The position numbers and the translations under genes are program-made. Under the pieces are notes generated by a model. The model saw only the letters and a program-made list of their open reading frames with translations. It was not told the DNA's origin and ran no database searches. Of a stretch of 64,000 nt of DNA, positions 52,423-63,243 are shown piece after piece. Each line of letters opens with the position of its first letter. The first letter of the stretch is position 1. The DNA comes from Telmatactis stephensoni (taxonomy: Eukaryota > Cnidaria > Anthozoa > Actiniaria > Isophelliidae): NCBI GenBank assembly GCA_029948255.1, contig JALIZF010001330.1, positions 124,001 through 188,000 of the forward strand. The letters run 5' to 3'.

Positions 52423-55400
52423 AGGTGTTGACCCGCCTCGATTTGCCTGCTTCAGCAGGTGCCTGGAGCTTAGAACTTCTTGTTCGACAAGCAGATCGCT
52501 AAACAACGCACCAGGCAAAAATCAGAAGAAAAAGAAGACTCCAGCTCTTCGTATAGCAAGCTGGAATGTGCGCACAATGCGCACCGGACTGTCAGACGAC
52601 CTCCGACAAATAGATGATACTCGCAAAACTGCAGTGATTGATCGCGAGCTGTATAGATTGAATATCGACATTGCAGCCCTGCAAGAAACTCGACTCCCTG
52701 ACACTGGATCATTGAGAGAGAAAAACTATACCTTCTTTTGGCAAGGAAAAAGTGAAGAGGAAGCCAGGGAGCATGGTGTTGGTTTCGCCATTAGAAACAC
52801 CCTGCTTTGTATGATGGAAATCCCAACGGGTGGCACTGAGAGAATCCTCACCCTACGCCTCTCTACACAAGAGGGTATGGTAAATCTTGTTTGTATTTAT
52901 GTACCAACACTAACATCCTCGTCTGAAGCCAAAGACCAGTTCTACGAACACCTAGACAGTGTCATCAAAACAATCTCAGGATCAGAACATTTCTTTCTTC
53001 TTGGGGACTTCAACGCAAGGGTGGGGGCCGATCATGAATACTGGCCAAACGTGCTAGGTCACCATGGCATAGGAAAAATGAACGAGAACGGCCAGAGGCT
53101 CCTGGAACTATGCTGTTACCACAAGCTGTGCGTGACAAATACCTATTTCCAGAACAAGGCATGCCACAAAGCATCTTGGAGGCATCCAAGGTCAAAACAT
53201 TGGCACCAGTTGGACTTGATTATCACCAGACGCATGTCCCTGAACATTGTCTGCAATACCAGAGCTTACCACAGTGCTGACTGCGACACTGACCACTCTC
53301 TGATTGTGTCAAAGGCAAAGCTCAAACCACTTAAATTATACCATTCCAAGAAGAACTGTCAGCCCAAAATAAATATCAGCAGGACTGCTCAACAAGAAAA
53401 TAACCTGAAATTCGTAGAGCGACTCGAAGAGACTGTGACAGGTGACCAACCACCTGGTCTGGAGGATAGATGGAGGTTTCTTCGGAATGCTATCTACAAC
53501 ACTGCTGTCAAGACATATGGTAAAAAAGAGCGTAAGAATGCCGACTGGTTTGAAGCCAACATCTCCGAGTTAGAACCTGTCATAAACGCCAAGCGTAGTG
53601 CACTGACCAGCTACAAGCGCAACCCCAGTCAGCTAAACCTACAGACACTGAAAGCCGCTCGAAACAGGGCTCAACGAACTGCCCGCCGCTGTGCTAATAC
53701 TTACTGGCTTCAACTCGCAGATAATATTCAACGTGCCTCAGACTCTGGTAATATTAGGAGTATGTATGAGGGTATAAAGCAAGCAACAGGCAAGACAACC
53801 ATAAAGACTGCGCCCCTGAAGACCAAATCAGGCGAGGTGATTACCGACAGAAACAAGCAAATGGACCGGTGGGTCGAACATTACCTAGATCTTTACTTAA
53901 ATGAAACCTCAGTCTCTCAGGAAGCGCTCGACAGTTTCGTGGACCTTCCTGTCTTGGAAGAATTGGACTCAGTTCCCACAGTTGAAGAACTCAGCAAGGC
54001 TATTGATGCCCTACCAAGAGGAAAAGCACCGGGCATGGATGGAATACCTCCTGAGATTATCAAAAGTGGAAAATCAGCCCTACTGGAACCACTCTACGAG
54101 CTCTTGCGTCTCTGTTGGAGCGAAGGCAAGGTACCTCAAGACATGCGCAATGCAAAAATAGTCACCCTGTATAAGAACAAAGGTGACCGCAGTGACTGCA
54201 ACAACTATCGTGGTATCTCCCTGCTGAGCATAGTTGGGAAAGTCTTTGCTCGAGTAATCTTGACGCGTCTCCAAGTCCTTGCCGAACACATCTACCCAGA
54301 ATCTCAGTGCGGATTCAGAGCGCAGCGATCCACTGTAGATATGATCTTCTCTGTCCGTCAACTTCAGGAGAAATGTCGAGAACAGCAGATGCCATTATTC
54401 ATTGCCTTCATCGATCTCACAAAGGCTTTCGACCTTGTAAGCAGGAAAGGTCTATTCCAGTTATTAAAGAAGATTGGCTGCCCCCCACAGTTACTCAACA
54501 TTATCATCTCCTTCCATGAAAACACGCAGGGCGTAGTCAGCTATGGCAGTGAAGTTTCAGAGTCCTTTGCAATTCAGAGTGGCGTAAAACAAGGCTGTGT
54601 ACTTGCACCAACTCTTTTTGGTATCTTCTTCTCGATACTGCTCAATTTTTCATTCAGACATTCATTACAGGGAGTCCATTTAGTTACTAGAAGTGATGGT
54701 AGGCTATTCAACTTGGCTCGACTGAGGGCAAAGACAAAAGTGCGTAGAGTGCTCATCAGAGAATTGCTGTTCGCTGATGACGCTGCCCTGATCTCACATA
54801 CAGAGGAGGGCCTCCAAGCCCTGGTTAACCAGTTTTCTCATGCCTGCACTCAGTTTGGGCTAACCATCAGTATTAAGAAGACCAATGTCATGGGTCAGAA
54901 TGTCTCTGCACCTCCATTGATCAGAATTGACAATAAGGTGCTTGAAGTTACTGATCACTTCACCTACCTGGGCTCTATTATCACCAGTAACGTGTCTCTC
55001 GATAAAGAAATCGACAAACGCATTGCAAAAGCTGCAGGAGTGTTGGCTAGGCTGAGCAAGAGAGTGTGGGAAAACAGCCAGCTATCCTTAAACACTAAAC
55101 TCAAGGTTTACCAGGCGTGTATCTTAAGTACCCTGCTTTATGGCAGCGAAACATGGGCTACTTATGCCAGACAGGAGATCCGTCTTGAAAGCTTCCACCT
55201 TCGTTGTCTACAACGGATTCTTGGCATCACATGGCAAGACAAAATTACCAACACTACTGTGCTGAAGAAAGCTGGTTCCCACAGTGTGCATCTCCTTCTC
55301 AGCCAGCGACGCCTACATTGGCTGGGGCACGTGTACCGTATGCAGGATAGCCGCATCCCAAAGGATATCATCTATGGAGAGTTGGAGACAGGACGCCGTC

Positions 55401-55585
55401 CAGTAGGCCGCCCAGCACTGCGTTTCAAAGATGTCTGCAAACGAGACATGAAACTTACTGAAATTGATCCAGATAACTGGGAATCACTTGCTGAAGACCG
55501 CAGTTGCTGGCGTAACACCATTTATGAAGGCCTCAAGAGGCGAGGAAAAGCTTCACCAACAGTCAGAGGAAAGAAGACAGCGTAG
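52423..55585 (+). CDS. LINE ORF: APE-type endonuclease + reverse transcriptase
   Basis: Open from 52423; the start codon is unclear (ATG 52577 lies inside the endonuclease start). The endonuclease begins LRIASWNVRTM (about 52553), with ALQETRL (catalytic Glu), LLGDFNARVG and CDTDHSLIVSK (late D-H pair). The RT domain has YRGISLLSIVGKVFARVIL, CGFRAQRSTVDMIF, FIDLTKAFDLVSR (metal Asp), SGVKQGCVLAPTLFGIFFS and ELLFADDAALIS (FADD active site, near 54772-54784). A C-terminal domain follows, with LLYGSETW, RLHWLGHVYRMQ and WESLAEDRSCWR. At about 1,050 codons it is full length apart from the zinc-finger tail, which lies in the +1 frame after a single-base shift near 55560. I do not assign the clade firmly. 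Confidence 0.92.
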
Positions 55586-55593
55586 AAAGCAGA

Positions 55594-55721
55594 TACAACA
55601 AAGACAGCAACCCCCAGCCCCAATCCCGCCCTCAGAGTTTACTTGTGACCTGTGCGGAAAGGACTGTCACGCAAGGATTGGTCTGCTGAGTCATTTAAGA
55701 CGCTGTTCCCAACAGGACTGA
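55594..55721 (+). pseudogene. Detached C2H2-type zinc-finger tail of the LINE protein
   Basis: Frame +1 relative to the RT frame: EFTCDLCGKDCHARIGLLSH then LRRCSQQD, ending TGA. C-x2-C ... H-x4-C spacing. Such fingers end LINE proteins of this type and probably bind nucleic acid. The one-base frameshift may be an indel or a sequence error. Confidence 0.7.
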
Positions 55722-55783
55722 CTGACCTTTTACCACGGTGCTACCATTATCTTACGAGATAGACGGATGCCTACTACTACTAG

Positions 55784-55793
55784 ATATTCAATA
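55784..55793. repeat. Target-site duplication, right copy
   Basis: ATATTCAATA, identical to 51695-51704. Confidence 0.9.
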
Positions 55794-56390
55794 CTACTGG
55801 TCGTCTTCAAGTACAAGGTCAGTGGTACACTAAGTGGGCTTGTCACGAGTTTGCTTTGTTGCTACGGTATGTTAAGTCACACTTCAAACATAAAACAACA
55901 AATCCAGATTACGACCTGTTTAAGTATACCCAAGAAGATTTGGTAGATGAAGAGAATGAACATGAGAATGAATTGAAAATATCAAACCCTTCCGTGATTT
56001 TTCTGCACTTCAGACAAATGACATTGAAAAGAAAAATTTATCTGATGTCATTGATGAATCGACAAAGCTAATACAATCGACACAATCAAAGTATCCGTCT
56101 GCAAAAATCATTTATTCCTCACTTCTACCACATCTTGGTGCCATAAATTCAGTTGCTGACCAATTGAATGGAGCAGTTTTGTGAAAATAAGGAATCCCTG
56201 ATTTATTTGGATAACTCACATATAAACAATGTGTACCATTTTTACCACAATAAACATCTAACCCGTCGTGATATGAAAGGCTCAATATATGGAACTCATA
56301 AGAAATCGATACATCAGTCCATACAAAGACAAAGAACCAATGAGGACTCACCATATAATACACAATTTGTGCCTAATTGACGTCCGAAGA

Positions 56391-56917
56391 CACCTGTTGT
56401 CCGTCACGAACAGATAAAGAACCCCACTTTATACCACCGGAAACAACAGGACTACTCACAACAAAGAACCTTTTATCCAAGCAACGGACATTCTTATACC
56501 AACGTAACATTAACACCCCAACATCAATATAGTCATCCTAATCAGGAACTCAGCAACAACTTGTCAGGTTTACCCTTTCAACTTAATTCAATCATTAATT
56601 CAACAATTAAGTTCCTTTATCTAATATATATACCTTAAATCTATTAGATATCACAAGGGTTAGTTTTATAATTAAGTTTTATTTTATATTTTACTTTATA
56701 CACTTTTTCTTTTCGTATTTTATTGAATCCAATTTAGTCATCTATTTACTTTATGTGTCTTATAGGTTTTGTTCCAAATAGCTATGCACATCATTCATTA
56801 TCTACACAAGCGACACAAGTTACTATATTGGTAATACTTATCTTTAATTCACTTTTATAGTATACAATTATATTTACTGATCAACATTTTTATATATAAT
56901 AATTATATAATAATTCA
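56391..56917. other. Spacer between ORF1 and ORF2 of the CR1-like element
   Basis: AT-rich, no clear coding; probably decayed 3' part of ORF1 and inter-ORF spacer. Confidence 0.35.
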
Positions 56918-57095
56918 TGAACAACCAAAGCAATCGTATTTCTTTTGGTACATGGAATATTAATGGCATATACAACAAATCAACTGGTGATTAACTAAAA
57001 GTCATGAATTTCTTGACATCATTAGAAAACATGATTTCATAGCGATAACGGAAACCTGGACTGACGAAATATTATTGGAGAAAAAAAGAATGTAA
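56918..57095 (+). pseudogene. N-terminus of CR1-like LINE ORF2 (endonuclease), truncated
   Basis: ATG 56918 opens with SFGTWNINGIYNKSTGD and a stop (TAA 56994). In the next frame EFLDIIRKHDFIAITETWTD follows (about 57007-57066), which is the first two blocks of an APE-type endonuclease (WNINGI; ITETW with metal-binding Glu). Everything downstream is missing. Together with the esterase-like ORF1 it marks a CR1/L2-type element cut off at its 3' side. Confidence 0.65.
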
Positions 57096-57373
57096 TCTGC
57101 CATCTCAAACAGAGAAAAGTAAAGCTTGGCGGACTGAGGTTCTTTTATTATGGACTTGTTAACATTATTTTGCCCTCCTTGGAAGTTTGTACCAAGTGAC
57201 TGAACACTATTATTGGCTACTGTGCCATTCTTTCAAGTTTTGAACATCATAATACACTCAACAAAATTACTTGATTCTGATTAATCAAGAGGAGTACAGT
57301 AAGTTATATTAATTGGGAATGTCTGTATTGGGAAAATTTATTTAGTGTATTATAAAAAAAACACAATACACCG
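57096..57373. other. Non-coding
   Basis: No gene seen. Confidence 0.3.
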
Positions 57374-57522
57374 AATCAAAATATGGCAGCAAATTTGAAT
57401 AACTATTGCTCTGGACTGACTAGCCTCTAATTCATGTGAAAACACTTTTGTGTTTCCACGTGAACACGAGGCTAGTCAGTTAAGAATAATAGTTATTCAA
57501 ATTTGCCACCATATTTTGATTT
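57374..57522. mobile_element. Foldback element, 54-bp arms
   Basis: Left arm 57374-57427 (AATCAAAATATGGCAGCAAA ... ACTGACTAGCCTC) and inverted right arm 57468-57522 match with a few mismatches around a 40-nt loop that itself has GTGAAAACAC/GTGTTTCCAC symmetry. No coding content. Confidence 0.8.
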
Positions 57523-57754
57523 GGTCAATGTTGAGTGCAATTTGGAATAAACAGGCATAAGTGATGTTTAAGTTCTCAAAATTTGCCTAATGGCAAAGCA
57601 TCAGTTCCATGTTAATTCTGAATTGTACACAAGATCATGTGTTTTACTATACAAGTGATTGACTTTTAACTTATGTGATATTAATTTTGTAAATACATTG
57701 AATTGTAGATTGTTTTTTATTCTAATGCTTTTTTGTTGTTGTTGTGATTTTCAG

Positions 57755-57876
57755 ATGTACCTCAATACCACTATGGAGTGGAAAAAATTAAAAAACACAA
57801 ACAAATGATTGTTGACAGTTGCAATCAAAAGCTAAGGGATATCTCAAAGAAGCTTTCAAAAAGGGAAGGAAAATAG
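57755..57876 (+). CDS. Possible terminal exon, coiled-coil following a THAP-type domain
   Basis: After acceptor GTGATTTTCAG the frame reads VPQYHYGVEKIKKHKQMIVD then CNQKLRDISKKLSKREGK and stop TAG 57874-57876. Y-G-V-x-K-x(n)-K and the following heptads resemble the coiled coil after the THAP finger in P-element-derived genes. No THAP exon was seen upstream in the window. Part of the sequence is duplicated at about 58568-58620. Confidence 0.35.
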
Positions 57877-59017
57877 AAGCTTATATCAAATCATGTTCAA
57901 ATGAGAAATTTAGTAAACAGTGTGACTACTCCGACCAAGTCCATCCAAACAAATTTTCATGCAAATTATCCAATTACGATCGAGTATACAAACAATACAA
58001 TCTCTACAAATTTTTGAAATTTCCCTTAAAATGCAAAGAATTTGCTTTGTTTGTGTAGAAATTACATTGACATTGAACAAGAAGCATGGTACGCTGTAGA
58101 AGCTGGCAAAAAAATATGTTGTTCAGTGTCAAAAATGTACCTTGAAAATTTGTCTAAAAATTTGTTTGGGTGCCCTTGGTTGGAGTAGTCGTACTGTAAA
58201 AACCGAATTGAAGATAGGGAATTAAAGATACAAAATTGGGAATGAGGAATCCTACTCGGGGGTCAAGAGTTCGGCCACTGTGGTTGTGAATTCTCTTTTT
58301 ATATATTTATTTAGATTGGCATTTACATTTTTGTTGCATCGCGACCAGCAAATTACAAATTTTGTTTTGATTTTGGGTTTTTCTGAGCCGTCAATCATTT
58401 TGGGGGCGGAGCTTTCACAAACTCGTTCAGTGATTGGTTGATTTGGAAGACACTCTGCCCCCAAAATGATTGACGGTTCAGGAAAACCCGAAATCAAAAC
58501 AAAATTTGTAATTTGCTAGTCGCGATACAACGATTTTGGCTGTAATGATAATAAATTTAATTTGGAAGTCAAAAAGGAAGGAAAATAGAGGCTTATATCA
58601 AATCATGTTCAGATAAGCAATTCATTTACAGTAATAATTATATCATCCAATTAGAATTGTATTTCCACTTGTTCATGTTCAAAAATATTTTACATAATAA
58701 TTATATTATCCAATTAGAATTGTATTTCCACTTGTTCAATGGTCAAAATATTTTACATATGCTTATTTTTATATATTTTTTTAGATTGACATTTAAAAAT
58801 AATAAATTTATTTTGGAGGCAACAAAGATGTATTTTAGTTTAATCCAATTTTTAAGGTCTGGGAAAGAAGTTTCATTAGGAATCATACAAGACCTTGACA
58901 TAATCTTGTGGGATCTTGTGAAGAGGTTCAGGGGTAAAAAAATGTGATTGTGGATTTTTTTCACTAAATGTTGTATTCTACAAAATGTGCTATTAATGAC
59001 TGCAAAGTTGACTTATT
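57877..59017. other. Non-coding with inverted repeat and tandem duplication
   Basis: Arms 58331-58406 and 58457-58532 are inverted copies of about 76 bp (core CAAATTACAAATTTTGTTTT; end TCAATCATTTTGGGGGC). 58633-58760 holds a 65-bp direct duplication (ATCCAATTAGAATTGTATTT). A segment of 57845-57900 is duplicated at 58568-58620. No gene called. Confidence 0.6.
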
Positions 59018-59392
59018 GTGGGAAGATTGTGTGTAAGATCCGAGCAAGTTTTTGATAGTAATCTTACAAGAAGATTTCATTGGCTTGTAGACAAAACGTT
59101 GCGCGAGGTGGAAGTACTGAGGTTCGCCAGGGTGGTGTATGGACTTGCGCCATCACCATTTCTTCTGAACAGAGTGCTACAACAACATTTGACCTCAATG
59201 CAATCTGAGTACCCGGCAAGTGTCAACGAAATCCAAAGAAGTTTGTACGTGGATGATCTGATATCGGGAGCTTCGACAGTCAAAGGAGCTAAGCAGTTAA
59301 GGAATGAAGCGGTGAAGATCTTCAGTGATGCAACATTTACGTTACATAAGTGGAGCTCGAACGTTAAAGAGCTTTGCGTAAATATGGAGTGA
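59018..59392 (+). pseudogene. BEL/Pao retrotransposon reverse-transcriptase fragment
   Basis: A 124-codon frame with LRFARVVYGLAPSPFLLNRV, then SLYVDDLISGASTVKGAKQL (YVDD active site at about 59244-59255) and FTLHKWSSNVKEL. This motif series is typical of Pao/BEL RT. N- and C-terminal parts of pol, gag and LTRs were not found, so it is an isolated fragment. Confidence 0.8.
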
Positions 59393-60546
59393 ATTTGGTG
59401 GACTATATTTGCACTTTATTTGATTTATTGCAAAGATGAAGCAATAGTAATATTTGCAACTTTGGTAAAACTAGTGTAAACTCAGTGTGAATTTAATCTT
59501 TGAATATGTTTGCACACATATTTGCCAATAAAGCAAAATTGTAAATTTACTACTGTTTTGCAACATATTCGCAACAAGGCAAATATAACTTGAATTTGCA
59601 CAAAAATGCAAACTTAGGGCAAACATAATAATTGCACTTAATTTTGACTTGGGTGTTAAATGGGTTGTTGTAGGCGATTTTCAATGAACGGATTTGACTA
59701 CCTTGACTTTGAATGCTCGTTTTCGATACCTCTGTGTTAACTGGACTTTATAAAACTCCGCGGTCCCTGTCTTTTATGAGACTGGTCGTTGTTTTATTAA
59801 TGGCTCAATTTTGAAAAATGGGTAGTTGAATCAAAGAGATCTTTCACCTCTGTGCACTAACAATCTACAAGCCCTTTTCTTTCCTAATAAACTTGAACCT
59901 ATATAATTATTATATAGCCATGACACAGAAATTCCAACAAACAATGTACATGCCATCATAGTATTTAATATCTGTCTTATAACATCTACAAATTACAGTA
60001 AAAACTCATATAAAGGGAAACTGACAATTAAAACACTCTAAGCTGAAAATTGAACAATTAAGCACGAAATGTATGTCAGAACCAGACATACATTTTATAT
60101 ATATCCATTACAGCCCGTCCTAGAAAATCACAGATTCCTATATACAGGTTTTTACTGAACATGCATGTAAGCACTTTGAAGGTACCTAATACTGGTTAAG
60201 ACTATAGTGCAAAATTGCTTGCAAATAAATAAAGTTAGAGTAAATTTAAACCACTACAAAATAATCATATAAATGAGTAGTGCAATCAGTATAGCTGTGA
60301 AATACATATTAATCAATGTAGTGTTAATTAAACAGAAAAAATAGAATTTGCATAAAATAGCACAATTAATTTTACAATAATTTATATTCACAGTTATACA
60401 ATTCACACTCTACAAATTAAAGTGTGTATACCTAGAATTAAGTGGAAATTTCACTAGTCTTTCATTTCACATTTAATTTCACAATCCGTGAAGTACAATG
60501 TTTATGCATTGTAAAAATTATGGTAGTAGTCATATTCATATTGTAT
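59393..60546. other. Non-coding, probable 3' region of the CACTA-like relic
   Basis: AT-rich. GCAAA-rich text near 59440-59640 is loosely repetitive. No gene seen. Confidence 0.35.
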
Positions 60547-63243
60547 CTAACACTGTAATTTGGATGGTAAAGGACATGTGATCAACACATTTTCTTTCCT
60601 AAAGAAATCATAAGCAGGTACAAACTTTGAATTGATTCTTTGTAAGGGGATGAATGAAGCAGGCCCTTCTACTTCAAACAGGTCTTTACACCATATCTCA
60701 ACTGGTGCTCCAAGAGCATGCCTTGCAGGATGTTGTTTAAACCACTGAACCTGTGCCAAAATACATGTTTCATACTGGCCATTTACTTCTACATTTTGTT
60801 TCATGAATAGCTGTACTACTCCAGGTCGTATATCTAAACCACTTAAATTGAGCTTTCCACCAAGACCACACCATCCTGCTAAGATAAATGATCTCTCTCC
60901 CCTTGATTCATTAGTTCCATAAAACTCCCCTGACAAAGCAATACCAGAGATTACTTCACAATTAATTGTAATGGATGATATGTTGACATCTGGCAAAAAA
61001 GCTCGATATGATTCCTTCAGAAATGGCAGAAAATCACTGTCAATGCAGTGCTTGTACACTGGTGAAATGATATTATATATTGGAAGGATTTCTTGTGATA
61101 TTATCCAATGATTCCCTTGCCTTACAGGACCAATAGAGAGTAACTTCTGTTGTATGACATAATTAGATGACACATCAGTTTGTGAAGAGGAATAGAGTGC
61201 AAGTGTTCCAGTGGCACTAGATTTCATTTTTTTCAAGACAGGATCAAAAAATTCTTTAAATGTAGACGGAGTGGAAAGAGTTTTAATAAACTGTTCAGAT
61301 GCAAACTTCCTCATTATTTGAATTTCCACAGACCGTTGATTCGTAGAGTATTCACCTAAAATACCATTATACCTTTCAAAACTGAAAAGCCAGAATGAAT
61401 AAACTGGCCCAAAGTCCAGGATACACTGCAGAATGTGAGTATGCAAATGCATGTTTGGGGTGACTTTATTGTGTCCATAACGTTCCTCAAAACCAGTACA
61501 GAATTTCATAAGACATTCATGGGCTAGACTTGCTTTAGATACAGTAATAATTGGTGTACAGAGGAAACTACATGCCATGACAAATTGACGCCAGATCTCT
61601 AAATCATCTTTTGGCAGGACATTCCATAGGGCAAAAATAGAATAAACAATTGTCCAGGACTTCCACTGGTCAGCAGTGAAACCTCCATATGTATTTGAGA
61701 TCTTTTTTGGTAGGCGCCCAATGGAAGACGGTGCACAGACTTTGTCAACTTTCTTCTGTATTTGATTCAAATGTTCTTCATTATGTGTTTTGCAGTTCCT
61801 GTAAATAGATTGTGCATGGGGTCTATTACATGAAATCGAACACAATCAAAATATGGCAATATCATAAGCTCAGTGAATCTTGTACCATATTGTTGTTCCT
61901 TCCTGGCTTTATCAGTTGCCGATGTTTGATTTAGAATATCTTGCGCTTGTTGTCTATGTGTCTCATTTGTACGAGGAGGGCACTGGTCAAAACCTGAAAA
62001 GTCTATGCGTTCACTCACATTGCCAGGAAAAAATTTGGTACATTTGGAACATCCTTGATTGGATCCGTGTCCTGTAAAACCACACACTTTCCGTGCAGCT
62101 GGAACGTCACAACCAATACACAATAAAGCTGCACAAAAAAGTTCACATTGTTCTTGCTCTGGTGGTTGAACTTGTATTCCTTCATGCCAAAGTTGATTTA
62201 ACTCAGAAACAAGTGGTTCTAAATATGAGTTAATGTTCAGTTTAGGTTCATGTGGCCCTGGTATAATGCCTACTAGGATGACATTCTCAGTGTAATTAAC
62301 CATAATCCCTTTTGTAAACATATCATGTTCGCGTCCCTTGTGCCTTTGATTTGGAGGCGTTCACGCAAATATCGTAGCAAAGAAATTTAAGTATAATCGA
62401 AGTCAATCGGAGGAAAGAGGTATGATTTAGTTAAATGATTGTTAGTATTTGGTTATTGATGATTGTATCCTCGTTAGTTGTTTATTATAATTGTAAGTTT
62501 CATTTGTCACAGTTTGCCATAAATCCTGGTCTTGATATGAATTGCTTTAAACTGTTAACAACACTATTGTAGCAATATATTATCAAAGGGTAAAGTCGTA
62601 TCTTCCCACTTTTCAACACAACTTGCTTTAGCAGAGTTTCTCCACAAGGCTTACGTCGAAATTGTTGACGATGTTGTTTGTGAGCAACATAGCTACATTT
62701 TTTAATAACTGTTCTGCCAAACTGTTCAAAATAGCAATCCTCAAATTTATAAAGGGAATCACATTTGGGACAAGCAACAAATTTTGTGAATGTATCTTTA
62801 TCAATGCCAATGCTTTTCTTTAAAAGATTCAGTGATTTGGGAAACAGACCAGCCAGTCTACTAACACTTGGTATAGTTGTTGATATGGCAAGAAGAACGG
62901 AATTCAAAAACTGAATAAAAAAATATCAAAGGCATTCTCTGAAATTCTACAGTATGAAGCCCATGTGCACAAACATATCATCATCCACTTTGCAATGTCC
63001 AAGAGCTTTCCACCCTCTACATCATGGTAAAGGTTTCCATTGGGATGTTCTGTCTCAAAATCTAGCAATAAATCATCTTCATCTATTTCCCACATCTCAT
63101 ACATTCTTTGACTTCTACACCTTTGAGTATACGTGAATCATCTTCTTGATCTTCAAGATGTCCTCCAGCAAGTCTTATGTCTTCTTCCTCTAGCTCATTT
63201 ACTTTGGCTCCCAAAGCTTCTATGTTATGATGTCTTGTTGCCC
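60547..63243 (-). pseudogene. Tnp2/CACTA-like transposase, decayed
   Basis: Read from 63243 downward after an acceptor-like CAATTTAG. An acidic N-terminal piece (IEALGAKVNELEEEDIRLAG) leads to WEIDEDDLLLDFETEHPNG, AKWMMICLCTWASYCRISEN, then a zinc-binding-like block FVACPKCDSLYKFEDCY ... CSYVAH and LYPLIIYCYNSVVNSLKQF to NCDK (62500). After a gap the core resumes at 62321: ILVGIIPGPHEPKLNINSYL, VPAARKVCGFTGHGSNQGCS, SGFDQCPPRTNETHR and PYFDCVRFHVIDPMHNLFTG (Asp). After a frameshift near 61780 it continues with FTADQWKSWTIVYSIFALWN, PNMHLHTHILQ, FGPVYSFWLFSFERYNGILG (Glu) and a long C-terminus to TAA near 60547. The block expected between NCDK and VILVG (first catalytic region) is missing, so it is a deletion derivative. 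Confidence 0.78.

Larger units (their letters stand above)
51705..55783 (+). mobile_element. Young, nearly intact non-LTR retrotransposon (LINE)
   Basis: Bounded by exact 10-bp duplications. The 5' end starts with two copies of an 18-bp unit GGTTCCTAAGGTTGGCAT, then about 0.7 kb of GC-rich leader, one long EN-RT frame, a C2H2-type tail in a shifted frame and a short (CTA)n-type 3' end. Its base composition (clearly more GC) differs from the host region, suggesting recent arrival. Confidence 0.92.
51398..56390 (+). pseudogene. CR1-like LINE ORF1 (gag-like + esterase-like), split by a younger LINE
   Basis: From ATG 51398 (MTSLDQYTYNEFTTKSINAK) the frame runs to 51704, where a 4.1-kb LINE is inserted, and resumes at 55794 in the same frame once one copy of the 10-bp duplication is removed (TTGRLQVQGQWYTKWACHEF and on, to stop 56069-56071). 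After a frameshift near 55985 an SGNH/esterase-like region follows: STKLIQSTQSKYPSAKIIYS then INSVADQLNGAV, and in a further frame LIYLDNSHINNVYHFYHNKH (D-x2-H like) with the tail at 56378. Esterase-type ORF1 proteins are known in CR1/L2-clade LINEs. Dead copy. Confidence 0.65.

Noticed and set aside
52470..52712. Minus-strand frames over the LINE
   Set aside because: They are shadows of the GC-rich endonuclease-RT frame.
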